From: Lagopus muta
Lineage: Eukaryota; Chordata; Aves; Galliformes; Phasianidae
Assembly (NCBI RefSeq): GCF_023343835.1
Contig: NC_064437.1
Location: 25,643,001 to 25,707,000, forward strand
Length of the DNA: 64,000 nucleotides
Direction: 5' to 3'
Shown one piece after another: positions 23,071 through 35,600 of the stretch. The translations under genes and the position numbers were made by a program. The notes beneath the pieces were generated by a model that did not search any database, was not told the origin of the DNA, and saw only the letters and a program-made list of their open reading frames with translations. Positions within the stretch are counted from its first letter, which is position 1; each line of letters begins with the position of its first letter.

Positions 23071-24589
23071 TATATAGATATTCCTTTCCTTCCCTCAAGC
23101 TATTGTTCTGGCTCATTTATGCTTTCTTTTCTGTTAAATAATGTATAGGCATCAGGGCCAGGGGGCACGCTAGAGATGCATATTGCAGTTTCATAACATC
23201 TTAAGTGCTCGTGTTAATTTTTCACTCCTCCTTTCTTTTTCCCCTCAACCTGCCATCTCCCATTGGATAGGGGGAGAAAGACAATCAGGTTTTCTGGACT
23301 TGGCTCCAAGTCAGATGTGATTTGATTTGGATTGCAGACAGCCCGAGGAAGCGGCTCGGAGGCATCTTGAAGACTTGGATCTGGTTTCTGGCCTCGCAGA
23401 ATGAAAATCCGGAGACTGTGCTCACATTTCTATGGCTGGGGGTGATCTTCGTTCTGTGGCAGGAGCCTGGAGCCCGTAAGTTTTTCACACATGAACAATA
23501 ACCACGTGTCCATCCACAGGCTGTAGCGCTTCCACTGGGAGAAGAGTGCTTTTTCTTCTCTTTCTTGAGCAGCTTAGAAGTCAAGCAATGGCTGGGTTTG
23601 AGTAGAAAAAGAAATAAAATAGCTGAAATAAGGCTCAGGATACAGTAAGTCATGTCAGACTTCTCTTTTTCTCCTCACCCCCCCGCCAAAAGCACGCAAC
23701 GTTTGATTTCTATTACATGGGATTTTTCAGTGAGAAAGATCAAAAACTGCTTGAATTAAGGGGGCTGAGAATAAAGAGTAAAATAGGCATTTTTCCATGT
23801 CCAATTTCCAAGAAAATTATTTGGAAATGAAGAAAATACTTGTTTGCCAAAAAAAAAAAAAAGGGCTTTTTTTTGACCTATACATTTTGATCAGCTTCTC
23901 TCTTTAAATTTCTAAAGATGCATCCACCAGTGTCACCTAATTCCCTCTGATCTGCCTCTAACTTTTCAGCTGTATTGATCTGCTCTGGTTTATGAAGCCA
24001 CCGACTATTGGAAAAAAGAGTTTATAAATAACTACAGGCTTCCATATCACAAACGTTCCAGCAGGGCTGCTTTTGTTTATCGCACAACACACATTTTTGG
24101 AACTTTTTCTTCGCTGGGAGATTGCAAGGGAGCTTGGAGTGCCAGTGTGGCTGCTGCATTGTACTGTATTGTACTGCGCAAATGGCGTTTCCCCCCTTGG
24201 GACGGAGAGGTTTCTAGGTTTGTTTTTGTAGATAAGATATAAACTCTGCAGTGGTTCTGCTAATAAATACAAGTAGCCTGAAGCTCCAGAATATGTCTTG
24301 TTGGTCCCTCCAGTAATTTGACAAAGTATCCTTGCAGCAACCTCCTAAAAGTACAAGATGAAAAATGTCGGTGATCCTGCGGTATCTGGGATGGCTGTTG
24401 CAAGGGGTGGCCATGCACAGGGGACAGTTCTCTGCTAGCACTGGTGTGGGGTCTTGATATCTCACGTGTTCAGCAGTAGTCAAAGCCAGAGGTAATAAGT
24501 GCTCCCAGGGGAGAGAAAATGAAGTTCTCTCTCTAAAATTGCCACCGCCGGAGTGGCGATTATCCTTTCTGGAAGGATATAGGAAACAT
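23071..24589. other. Host non-coding DNA
   Basis: Contains A14 followed by T8 at 23849-23874 ('gggc' in between), able to pair as a weak hairpin. The rest is A/T-rich unique sequence. No exon recognised. Confidence 0.4.
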
Positions 24590-24870
24590 CAAAAAAGGTA
24601 GAGATTGTGATCAAAGGTATAGGGGGGTACTTCTGAGTGAGGAGAGATTAAGCAGATTGGGATGTGTCAATTTAGAAAAGAGGCAGCTAGGAGAGGATAT
24701 GATCAAGGCATCACGCAGTCCAGAGTGGAACAGAAGAGGTGGCACGGATGGTTGTTTGCCATGAATCAAGAGGGTTACCCGGTGAACTCATTAAGCAGAA
24801 GGTTCAGAGCAAACGAAGGGAAGCACATTTTCCTGAAGTGCATAATTACACATATAATTCATCACCGTGG
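24590..24870 (+). mobile_element. CR1: Old, degraded CR1 LINE fragment
   Basis: 'Gtgaggagagattaagcaga', 'aatttagaaaagaggcagct' and 'aggagaggatatgatcaagg' resemble the CR1 segment upstream of the usual 3' tail, in plus orientation and strongly diverged. The ends are uncertain. Confidence 0.5.
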
Positions 24871-25059
24871 GCTGCTGTGCTGTCCGGAAGGGCAATGTGG
24901 ATGTGAAGTGGGAGCAGGCTGGTGGGGAAGGCAGATCCCAGAGGGTCACTGGGCAGAACTGAAGGATGCAATGGTGCCACAGCACGCACCCAATGGGCAG
25001 GGGGAGGTGGATCCTTTCCATCTCATTTAGGTATCGCTGCAGTCGGTTTGCACGGCCGC

Positions 25060-25660
25060 AGGTCATGTTTGGAAGGCTTTCTCAGCAGCAGCAGCACACA
25101 CGCACACTGCTAATGATATTTGAGGAGTCGTTTCTGTGGGAGACTCAGGAGCCAGGCAGCTCTGCAACCCAGCCCATTAATATTTTTAAAAGGAAGCCTC
25201 CATCCTGCAGGAGCTGCTGCGGCCACTGGAGATCTGCCAGAACCGTATCCCAGATTGCATCCGCTTCAACCGTTAGATCTTTCCCTCTCTCCTTTCATCC
25301 ACCCCTTCCCCTTCCCTCCTGGAGGGACCTTCTATTGCTATTCCATCCAGAGCGCACTCTACTTACGGCCTTTTGTGCTGGGAAGTTATGCACAAGGATC
25401 ACTCGGTGTTTAATTTTTCCCTTTCTCCTTTTGGAGCTAATCACCCCGATGAAATTGAGCTGTAAGACAGCTGACAGCGTTCAGATTGAGCCCAACGTGT
25501 GTGCTCCGGGTTCTCGCATCACTAAAAATGAACACAGACAGCTGCAAAGCGAAAGAGATGGCGCTCGGCCTTGTTTAAAACGCGCTCACACAGCAGCGCG
25601 AGCAGCCTGAACAAAAGCTGCCTGTCTCCTCTCGGAGGCGGGTGAAGGAAGAAGTTATTG
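25060..25660. other. Candidate conserved non-coding element
   Basis: Unique sequence with TAAT cores ('ctaatgatatttga', 'cattaatatttttaaaag', 'gctaatcaccccgatgaaat') beside CpG-bearing stretches (25540-25620). An open frame of 214 codons (24966-25610) crosses it but begins near the old CR1 fragment and has no domain, so I do not call it a gene. Confidence 0.25.
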
Positions 25661-26185
25661 GGCTTGATGTGTCTCCCAGCTCCCCCCTCCCCACCGTCCG
25701 TGGCTGTGTGGCTGCAGAGGAGGTGGTGCTTGGTGGGGAGGATGTATGGCTGTCGTCAGTCAGTCAGTGTCAGGGTAAATCAGGCCTGACGGCTGTAACA
25801 TCTTCCCGCACCAACTGGAGCAAGATTTGTGAATTTATATCTATATCCTCCTCATGTAATCAAGAGATATGCCAACCAGATATCTTCCTCTTGTTTGGAT
25901 CCTTTTGTGGGTTGGCCTGAACTACAGACCCGACCTTCTCTGTGGGGCATGTGTATCCCACTGATTAGTGCTGTAGGCTGATGGTTGTGGCTTCCCGAGT
26001 CTATCTCCTGCCGTGTGTCCCTAACCAGGTAAAACACGTGGAAAAAGACCCTTCAGCTGTGTTGGCTATGTTTATGCCTGGTCTTCTCATTCCTGCCCAG
26101 AGGCTTGGTTGATCCAGGCCCTGAACCCTACAACTGTAAATCCTGGTTGATTTGGGCTCTGATGTTCCTTTTTTCCCATCTCAGA
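25661..26185. other. Host non-coding DNA, no gene seen
   Basis: No recognisable structure other than a short 'cagt' triplication near 25757-25768. Confidence 0.4.
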
Positions 26186-26506
26186 ACTCAGGAGAGACCT
26201 CATCACTCTCTCCAACGGCCTGAAAGCAGGCTGTGGTGAAATGGGGGTCGGCCTCTGCTCCCAGATAACAGTGATAGGGTGGGAGGGAATGGCCTTGAGT
26301 TGTGTTACAGGAGTTTCAGGTTGGCTATGAGAAGAATTTCTTACCCAGAAGAGTGGTGATGCAGTGGCACAGCTGCCCAGGGAGGTGGTGGGGTCACCAT
26401 CCCTGGAGGTGTTCAGCAACTATGGAGATGTGGCACTGAGGGATGTGGGCATGGTGGGGGTGAGCTGGGGTTGGATTTGATGATCTTAGAGGTCTTTTTC
26501 AACTTG
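26186..26506 (+). mobile_element. CR1: CR1 LINE 3' end, longer copy
   Basis: About 320 bp. It begins further upstream than most copies here ('aggagagacctcatcactct', 'gaaatgggggtcggcctctg'), continues through 'gttgtgttacaggagtttca' and 'gatgtggcactgagggatgt' and ends at 'gaggtctttttcaact'. The terminal octamers are lost. Confidence 0.92.
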
Positions 26507-28910
26507 GTTGTTGAGCATGGGCATCCCCTGAGGAGCCCCACGAGCCCATGCTGATATGCAGCAGTTGGCCCCATCTGTCCCCTTCAGTGAAGGATCATTC
26601 AGTTTTTCTTTTGGCTATCACACCCTTAAACAAATACCAATTGAAACCAATGGGAGATTTTCATCATTTTCAGGGTGATAGGCTTGAAAAATGGGATGCT
26701 TGGGGGAAAAGCAGGCAGGGAGGAGAGAGGGAAAAGAAGAGGGAATAAATGCTGCTGTAACATTATGGCTTACAATGTAAACAGATGTGGGTGAGAAATG
26801 CTTTCGTTACGATTCTACCAGCAGCCACAATTTGGTGGAGCTGTACATGAGAACATACAGAACAGCATCCTTCCTTATGCAAACTGTTCCACAGGCACAC
26901 AGGGAGCCCGCCCCTCTGAGAGCCCTCTCTCTGCATGCCCTGTTCCTATATGTGATTAAGTTCCCCGCTCTCCCGCTGCACTCAGGGCTCTTATTAGCGG
27001 TAAGCGCACGCTCTGCAGGATGCTCTCGCACGCAGAAATACAGGATGAAGCACTGCCTTCTGCTTGCAGAAGCTGGCAGGATTTTTTTTACAATAGCTGG
27101 AAGAGGGGGAAGTTATTATCTTGTCCAGCCTCTGGCTGCATTTTGATGGAATCCTTTGTCCAATGGCTGCAAAGTATTTTGCAAGTACAGAAGGATAAAT
27201 TCTCAACAGACAAGCATTATCTGGCCTATTTTTACAGCTGAGAATTCACAGCCTTCAGCCCCATCTAGGCCTTCACCTGGTGATCTCCTCAGCTGAATGA
27301 ATATGTCAAGCTTGGTCTTTTCACTTCCAGTCCCCATTCTAACGCAGCCCTCCGGTGTGCCTGGCCAGTCAGCCTCTCCTCCCTGAGTCTCCCATCCATG
27401 TAACAGGTATGACAGCCATCCCTTCCCCTGGGCAAACGCTTCATTATGCGCTGCTGCTGCGGAACCTTGGAGGGGAGAAGACCTTCAGATAAGCCTGCAT
27501 TCTCATTTCAGAGATATTTGTGCGTGTGTTTTCTGCTTTAGCTGCCGTTCTCTTGCTTTGCCTGCTCATTAGTTCTGCCTGAGTGCAGGACCTCTCCAAA
27601 AATGCAGCGTTGGCAGTGGGCATGAATTCTTAACTAGTCCTGTCTCTAATGACAGAAAGCAGGGCCAGGCAGCCGGTTTGCTCGCTGAGAGCAGGGGATG
27701 CACAATAACGTGCTGCTGGTTTCTCTCATCACAGGTAGAGTTTGCAAATCACAGGAGGATCTGCAGAATATGCTCAGGTGCTGGCCTGCTTCTGGTGCTG
27801 TAGGGAGAATTGGGATGACAGATGGAAAGAGAAATGCCTCTCGTTCTGTGAAAGGTGTCAATTTTTTTTTTTTTTAATGCTCTCTCTGGCCTCTCTCTCT
27901 ACTGTTCTACCCAAGAGCTTGAGAGCAGCTTTTGGCTTTTGATCCAAAGCTGGAAATCCCAAGCCTGACTTGCCCAGTGCCCTGTTATGATCCCCAACTT
28001 CATGGAGAGGAAGCAACATTAAATCAGTAAAAATAACAAACAACATAGCAGAGGATTTAAAGAAAAAATGCCAGGGGTTCCATTGTATAGAGCAGGGGAA
28101 GGGCTTCTTTTAATGGGAAGCTTAAAACTTATTTTTAGTAATATTGCTGCCTTTTGTCTCCATTCTGTGCTTGCATTCAAAGCTTCCCTGACTTTTCGCA
28201 AACATAGTTTCCAACATAAGCTAGCTTTTCCTTTTACAGACTCTTTATATTTTGTTTAAAAAAAGAAAGTCTTGGCAAGTTAGAATAGGTAGGAAGGGAG
28301 AAGAAGGTTAATCCTTCCTAGGTGTCATTCATTCTGTTTCATTTCATGGCAAGGATAAGAAGGAAAGAAGAAGAAAAAAAAAGAAAAGCATTCAAAACCT
28401 TGTTGGTCCTTTGATTTCTGACTTTCAAAAGCCAAAACAGAGAAAATAACAATTTTTGATGGGATGGGGGGAAAAACTGAATTCTCATTTTCCTGAGTTC
28501 CTACTGAAATGCCAGTTGGTGAATTGTATTGTTTCCGATGAAATCTCCACATGTACTGAGAAAATCTCCACCTGCTTCTGGGCTGTCCGTTCCCTCACAG
28601 AGCTCTGGTTGTTTCTTTGTATTTGCCTTTGCTTTTCTTGTCCATCTCCTGTGCTATTTGTATCTCTCCCTTCTGTCCTTGCTGACATCTTTTTTTTTTT
28701 CCTCCACTCCTGCTCCCGTTCCACTGAAATTACCACCATCAAGTCAGCTCAGACGGCTCTGAGGTGTTTCCTTCCCGGATGGACTAATTGGGGTTGAGAT
28801 CTTTGTTGCTCCCAGAGCTCGTTTCTTGGGTTGACCAAGCTGACTTCATTTCCTGCGTTATTGCTGGAAAGTTATCTTTGTTCAGTTCAAGGTACATCTT
28901 TCTCTGTCTT
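26507..28910. other. Host non-coding DNA
   Basis: A/T-rich in parts (26750-26800, 28020-28260), with T-rich runs near 27870 and 28690. No exon, RNA gene or repeat family recognised. Confidence 0.4.
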
Positions 28911-29062
28911 ATCATAAAATCACAATATGGTTGGGTTGGAAAGGACCCCAAAGGCCCCTAAACCCACCTCTGCTGTGGGCTGGCTGTCCTCCACCAGATC
29001 AGGCTGCCCAGGGCTCCATCCAACCTGGCTTTGGACATATCCAATTAAGGGGTACCCATGCT
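28911..29062 (-). mobile_element. CR1: CR1 LINE 3' tail, second subfamily
   Basis: Opens 'tcataaaatcacaatatggt', continues 'ggttggaaaggaccccaaa' and 'ctgcccagggctccatccaa'. This is the same subfamily as the copies at 3859 and 52365, here in reverse orientation. Confidence 0.85.
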
Positions 29063-29639
29063 GGTGTCTGGCAGAGGTATGCCATGGTCATAACAGGAGC
29101 TGCAGCTCTAACTGGGGGATGAAAACTTCGATATCCTCTCCTAAAGAAGCCTTTGGGGCTCTCTGCTTCGCACTGGCTGGCAGCTCCCGCCTCGTCTGTA
29201 TGCTTTCAGGGAAGGCATGTTGATGCCACAATCCACTTGTTCTTGAAGGTGGCTTTTGAAATGCTGGCATAATTATTCACAAGCTGTGATTGGAGCCCAC
29301 GCTCAGAAGGGTGGGGGCTGTTATTTGCATCAAGGGAGGATGTGATTATAATTGTGGTAGGGAAGTTTGTTTGAGACTGATTTGGTGGCAGTCTGAAATT
29401 CTTTAATGCTATTTTTTGGGCAGGAGTATCGGGGCATGAGGTTGATGGAAGGGTGATGAAAAGGACTGGGGGTGCCAGGCTCAGGCGTGGAAGTTCCCTT
29501 TGCCCAGAAAAGATGAACGTGATAAAACTTCTTAGTTGAAGAGAAAGCAGAATGGTAGAAACTAGAATAATCTGTCTGATCTTCAGGGTCCCTCTGTCTT
29601 CACCATCCTAAAGACTTGAGAAAGACGCATGTTTTGTTC
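29063..29639. other. Host non-coding DNA, no gene seen
   Basis: Unique-looking sequence without recognisable features. Confidence 0.4.
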
Positions 29640-30110
29640 AGGATGGCTGATTTGAATCACCCATTTTAATCATGGTTTAAATCAACAAGCAGGAAACCTT
29701 GATTTAAAAAAAACGCGTTTTAATCTTGTATTTTAAAGTTCATTTCCTAATGAAACGCAGCTTTGCATTGGCTGGCATAATTTGGTACTATTTCTGGCAA
29801 AGCAGAATGGGACGCGACACCCATGCATATTTATTGGCATGACTGTATAGCTTAACATATATCTGCTCTCCTTTGGAACTTTCACATCTTTTTATTACAT
29901 GAGTGAGATGGGAAACGTATAATTCCTGATTTATTAGACCTGGAATTTTTTTTTTAAACATTTGTCTCAGGCTGCACGAGGATAAAAATTAAAATGCAAT
30001 TAAAAATGTATGAAGGAAGCATTTAGGAAGTTTGTTGTTCATCTTGCAGAGCAGAGGGCTGGAATGAGCATCTGCAGATAACCTCCTCCTACGTTGCGTT
30101 GAGGCAAGAT
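29640..30110. other. Candidate conserved non-coding element
   Basis: Strongly A/T-rich, repeat-free block containing 'tttgcattggctggcataat' (POU-like and NFI-half-like), 'catgcatatttattggcatg' and several TAAT or ATTAAAA cores. It looks like enhancer-type sequence; conservation must be tested. Confidence 0.3.
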
Positions 30111-30222
30111 CAATTACACCTTTCCCCTTCTCTCAACTGTTTGCTTAACCTTTCTGTGGATGTCTCCAGTGAAAAAAATCGGCAACTTCTCTGATATCTG
30201 TTGCAGTGAGAACATTGTTGGA

Positions 30223-30243
30223 TTTTTTTTTTTTTTTTTTTTT
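30223..30243. repeat. T21 tract
   Basis: Uninterrupted run of 21 T. No adjacent retrocopy was recognised. Confidence 0.95.
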
Positions 30244-30700
30244 GAGCGTCCAAACTTAAGCTTTCTTTGCTCTGAGTTAAATTATTTCTTCTTCTTCTGC
30301 CACTGTGAACACAGAGAACAATCGACTGCTGTCTTAATAACCTGCTCGCTATTGGAAGATTGTTATGCCTCTGTGCCAGAGTCTTCTCTCTTTTTATTTC
30401 TCTTCTTCATTTTTTTTTCAGTCTGAATGAGTCTAGTTAATTTAACCTCTCCTTTCCAGCTCTTTTTCCTAAAGCTGTGCTGCTTTTATTTCTTTTCCTC
30501 GGGACTGCCTCCTAATTTTTTGGTCTCGCACTGCATCTGCAGCGAAATTACTTTATGAAAGCCTTAGAAGGAGCAATCACTTGCAGCGGCGTGCTGGCAA
30601 ACTGCAGAACTCATTGCTAAAAAGTTAAATGGAAGAGTGTTTAAACAAACTAATGAAACATGCATGCCTGGTTGTATGCCTGGCCTTTGGGTGTAGCTGT
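30244..30700. other. Host non-coding DNA, no gene seen
   Basis: T-rich sequence after the T21 tract, without a recognisable exon or repeat family before the long CR1 copy. Confidence 0.4.
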
Positions 30701-31390
30701 CCATAAAATCACAGAATGTGAGTTGGATGGGACCCTTACCGGCCATCTGCTCCCACTCCCTGCACTGAGCAGGGACACCCACAGCTCCATCGGTGTTCAC
30801 AGCCCATCCAGCCAGACGTTGATGTCTGCAGTGATGGGGCACCACCTCTCTGGGCAGCCTGTGCCACTGCCTCACTGCCCTTATCATAAAAAACTTCTTC
30901 CTAAAGACTAAATCTCTCTTCTCTTGGGTTGAAACCCTTTGTTCTGTCACAGCAGATCCCGTTAAAGAGTCTGTCCCCTTCTTTCTTACAGCACCTCTTT
31001 ACATACTGGAAGGCTGCTCTCGGGTTAACAGAGCCTTCTTTCCATGCTGAACAGTCCTAGATCTCAGCTAGTCCTCATAGGGAGGTGTTCAATCTCTAAG
31101 GTCATTTTTGTGGCCCTCCTCTGGTTGCATTCCAGCAGTTCCACATCTCTCCTGTACTGTGGACTCTAATTCTGCACACAGTACTCCAGGTAGGTCCCAT
31201 CAGCATAGAGCAGAGGGGCAGAATCACCTCCCTCACCCTGCTGGTCACATTTCTTTTGATGCAGTGCAGGACACAGTTGGATTTCTGGGCTGTGAGGACA
31301 TGTACTGGGGTCCTGATGCCACTGGACCACTGCTCTGCATCCCCACCATGCTGCTGTCATCCACCAGGAGCCCATCATGCTTCTGTGCTT
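30701..31390 (-). mobile_element. CR1: CR1 LINE, longest 3' part (about 690 bp)
   Basis: Reverse-orientation copy starting 'cataaaatcacagaatgtga'. It runs through 'ctctgggcagcctgtgccac', 'cctttgttctgtcacagcag', 'ctccacatctctcctg'-like and 'cacacagtactccaggtagg', and ends near 'ctgctgtcatccaccaggag'. It therefore includes both the 3' untranslated part and the end of the ORF2 region, but no open frame survives. Confidence 0.9.
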
Positions 31391-32284
31391 CAGAGAAGGC
31401 TGGGATGTGCCAGTGCCTTCCTCTCCTTTCCTTGTAGCAGCCGGGGAAGCAGGGCTGGTTCTGTGTTCTCTCCAGGGGAGCCTCGGATTAGCAGGATGGT
31501 TGCAGGGGTGCTGGGGGAGTCAGGTTCTGCTCTGAGCAATAGCAAATATGGGTGTGGGGTGATGGGAGCTTTGCTGGAGCACGAGGATGGGTAATGTTAT
31601 CCCAGCCAGCCTGTGCTGTAGGCAGCCATTGGGAAGCAAGATCTCGCTCTTCCCTAGAATGTGCTGGATTCAACAGCTCTCCTTTTATCTGCTCAGAAAG
31701 TGCTGAAGTATTTCTCTCTGCTCTTCAAAAGCAATCCTGCACTGCCCAGAGGGGGCTGTAATTCATGCGGGGAGCTGGGAGAAAATGATGCTAGTCATCT
31801 CCGCACAAGTGTATCAACCACTTAACTCCTGGCTCCAGCTCCTGAGTGAGGCTTTAAACGTGAGGATGAGAATGTGGATACAAGGACTCTGTGGGTCACC
31901 TGCGAGCTAAAGGTACACTGGGAAACCGCCACTTTTGGAAGGACTGTGTTAGGGGAGGGCACTTATTACTGCTGTCTCTAAGGATATTCATAAGGGTAAT
32001 TGCAGTCCTTGGCTTTCCTGTGTGCCGTGACATTATGATGCTCCGTGGTGTTCATGAGAATGCCCTATTACTGAAGGCCTTTTGAGTACAGCACCTTATT
32101 GCTCCTGTTCATGCCTGCACTTCCAAATCCCTATTTTCTTTCCAGTTTGCTTTGTGGAGATTAATGCTTTCTGATGGGCACAAGCCAGAAGGATCCTGCC
32201 TGGGTTTAGCTCTGCTGAGGCCAGTGAGTGCAGCATGGATGGGGTATGTCCATGGTTTCTTACATGTGAGTGATGCTGGGGGAG
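31391..32284. other. Host non-coding DNA, no gene seen
   Basis: No recognisable exon, RNA gene or repeat. Confidence 0.4.
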
Positions 32285-32360
32285 TCATAAAATCATAGAA
32301 CTGTAAGGTTTGGAAGGGATCTCTAGATCATCTAGTCCAACCCCCCACCAAAGCAGGCTC
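32285..32360 (-). mobile_element. CR1: CR1 LINE 3' tail (very short)
   Basis: 'Tcataaaatcatagaactgt', 'ggtttggaagggatctctag' and 'atcatctagtccaaccccc' mark the extreme 3' end of a CR1 subfamily in reverse orientation. About 75 bp remain. Confidence 0.85.
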
Positions 32361-32639
32361 CTTGCTCCAAATGGTGCTCCCAAGAGGAGGATGAGCCTGT
32401 AAGGGGCTCTTCCCAGGTATCTTGGGTGCCTCGTGTTTCCTGACAAACCTTTGCACTCTGAGGTGTCTGTTTCAGGGAATAATATAGCTGGGCAGCTTTC
32501 AAGCTGTGGCTTTGCACCCGCCTTCTCCCTTGTGTTCATGAGCTTGGCAGTGTCTGTGCTTTTGCTGAAGAGCCTGCATTTGTTTTTAACACTTGCTGCT
32601 CTGTACAAGTAGAGAGTATGCAGGGAAAGAATAGATTTT

Positions 32640-32673
<34 letters not shown>

Positions 32674-35600
32674 AGGCAGGCATCAAAACCCCATTCTCTT
32701 CTTTAATCTCTTCAAGCTGTAGATGATCAGAACTTGTTGCACAGACTCATCCACTGGCAGCTTAATTAACTAATGGTCTCAGAAAGCACTTACAGAACAA
32801 TTGATTATATCCAGTCTGGTACTGTTATCCCTCTCCTGTTCACACACACAGCATTGCTCAGTCAGTTCTTGGGTGGTGAAAGTTGGACCCGGTTCCCTTT
32901 CCCAAGCCTGCTTTTTATTTGCAGGTTTTAGATTAGAGGTTTAGGCAGATTTAAACTCTCTCTGGTTGCAGTTGGCTGCAGCTGTAACAGCTTTCGAGTA
33001 TGAATAGCACAGGGCAAGGAAAACATGCTCAGCATTGTTTCACTGCTGCCCTGGATTACTGCCTGCTCCACACCTGACCCTGGGACACACGTGAGAGCAA
33101 TGCATGATGTTCCATCACTTGTCATCTTGCAGCATTGCTGTGCCTCTGGCCTGAACTGAGAACTCTCACTTGGAAGTTCCTGGCAGCCCTCCTGGTGATA
33201 CGTGTCACATTGAAATCCCGTGTTGTGGGATCATGTGACAAAGAGAATCATAGCCCTGATTGCAATAAAACTTAATTTCCTTACCTCTGTCAAAATATGC
33301 ATGTAAGAAGACAGCTGAACCCTTGGGGCTACATATGAGATGGGAGAGGGAAGATCTCCTCCTGGGTTGAGTGTTTAAGCAATTTTCCTCTGTGGGGATG
33401 TGAATTCCTGGCGTTGCTGGTACCATGTTCTCTACTGCTGCAATGGGGATTGCTGGGGTGAACTGGGATTTGAAAAGGATTGAAGCTGGCTCTGAGGAAG
33501 ATGATCCGATCCCAGCTCCAGCTAGACCCAAGGTTGGGTTTGGTGCCATCTGTGCCAAGGGTAGATGACATTCACAATGACAAGCAAGGTGAGTGCAGGT
33601 TCTCCTCTTGCTCATTCCCTTCCTCACTCCCTCTGACTCTGACTCACTCCCTCCGCACTGACCAAGCATGGAGCCCACCATCGGCCCACCACTGGCCCTA
33701 CAGGCATCCTTCAGATGCTGTGGGTGCTGCTGGTGGCTAGCAGGGTGGTGTTGCTTGACTTGAAACCCTGGAAGGATCATTAAGTCAACCAATTTGGTTG
33801 ACTTCCTGCATGGATGAGAGCGCCCCAGAAACTTAATAGGTTGCCCTCGTGGGCAACAGCTCACGCTTGGTATTTATAGAGAAATGGTGCTTTGAACAGA
33901 TCCCATATTTTAGCTTCTCCTGCTGTTCTCAAGCTAGGGCTGAGCCTTGCTGTTAATAAGGGAAATGCAGACATGCCTTCACAGTAAAAGCAAAAAAATA
34001 AAACCCCTTTGCTTTCCTTCCCATCTTGCTGGGAGCACCCTGCTGCTCCCCTCCACTTTTTTCCTATTGCACAAAGAGTAAATTCTCTCTCTTAGGCTCC
34101 TTTCTAGAGGACTGGATGCTGAGTGTGTCCATGGTGCCACACTTATCCTGAAGTTGGCTTTCAATGGCAGGCAGAAAGAAAAGTGCTGTGGTTTGGGAGA
34201 AAAGGGAGAGTGTGGAAGACCTGGGGTTTGTCTGCTGTGCTTTGGATTTACTATATAGCTGTGGGAAAGTCACCTGTGTGCATCTGCTCGCAGCACTTTT
34301 GGCTCTAGAACATCCACCAGCAGTGCAGGATCTTCAGCGTGAAATGCTGGCCAAATACACAGAAGGACTCTGTGGCTCACCCAGGGGAGAAGCAGATTCC
34401 CAAGCCTCCTCCTGTCTGCAGGGGCTATTAGGGCATTCACTTATCCTCAGAGTCTGCAGGTTTATGAAAGCAGCCTCTCTTCTTCGTTAGAGTCAAAAGG
34501 AACGACTTGTGTTTGATTTCCTTTGGGACTGGAGCTGGCTGTCTCTGTTCCTCGGCTCAGAGCCATAGCAGTGGGGAGAAGAGGGGAGGGGAAAAGCCAG
34601 GGGAGCACACTGCTGGGACTTTTTTGGGACTGAGGCTTCTCGGTTGTTCTGTAGCTGTTGGGATTGTTTTCACCTTGGATTGAAATGCTTTTCCCTGGAA
34701 CTCTTTGCCCTTCTGCAGGGGGATTGAAGAGCTCTGCTCCTTAGCTTGTGAGACAGAATCACCGCGGGTGCTGAGAGAGAGCAGGAAATCACCTTTGTAA
34801 AGCTGTCCAGAAAGCCTTGAATTCAGGTATGAGCCTCGTGTTTATAGGAACATAAAAGGAACCATGGAAACTGAATATGGGTCAGAGCACCTGCAAGTGG
34901 ATAAAAAGTAGAGGGATTGCAAAGCTACCCTGATTTCTCTGTCTTTGGATATGCTCTGCTGGTTGCAAACCTCCTTGGGGTCCTAGGCTCCATAGGAGCC
35001 TTGGGGATCTATACAAAGAAGGAATTTCTGGGGAAAGCAGCAGACAGAAGGCTTGCTTTAAATTCCTGTGCGTGCCTTGGTCCTTCGGCTTCCACAGAGG
35101 ATTCCACGAGGATCACAAGCTGCTCAGTCTACAGGGAGCTGCTGCTGGATCTGGTGCTCCTGCTGAGCCTCAGGTGAGGTCAGATAGTGCTATGTGTGTT
35201 ACTGACCTGGGCTTTAAACTTTGCTCCCCCCTGCACCCTTATCTGGAGGATTATCCCATGCATTCAGTTCTTGGCATTCAGCTCCTCTGCAGTCCCCAGC
35301 TTCAGCACAGGAAACTCCTTCACCTAGCTACTGCCAGCATGCTTTTGGCGACCCTGGCTGTCCCGTCAGCTGTTACAGGCCATTAAAGGATTTGTTTCCC
35401 GGCGTATGAAAAGGCTTAATTCAATTCTCATTCTCTTCTGGCATTCCTCGGAGGTGAGTGCGTCCCCTCGGCATGAAGCCTCCGATGCCGCTAATTGACT
35501 TGAAAGTAGCTCATGTCTCCTTGGAAATGTCACCCAGCCCTTTTCAAGTGCAATTCCAGGCAATCAGGATCAATATGTTTCTTTAGCTAAGGGTATTAGC

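Noticed and set aside
23849-23874. A14-gggc-T8 as a transcription terminator
   Set aside because: Looks like a hairpin with a T run but lies in vertebrate nuclear DNA with no adjacent RNA polymerase III gene.
24966-25610. 214-codon plus-strand open frame
   Set aside because: No domain, begins beside an old CR1 fragment, biased composition with no family resemblance; likely chance. Kept only as a check within a finding.
33205-33864. 219-codon minus-strand open frame
   Set aside because: No domain, no splice context, overlapped by other frames; chance length is plausible in this composition.
34917-35177. Hydrophobic, membrane-helix-like 86-codon frame
   Set aside because: No ATG, no convincing acceptor or donor, no family recognised; one hydrophobic stretch is not enough.
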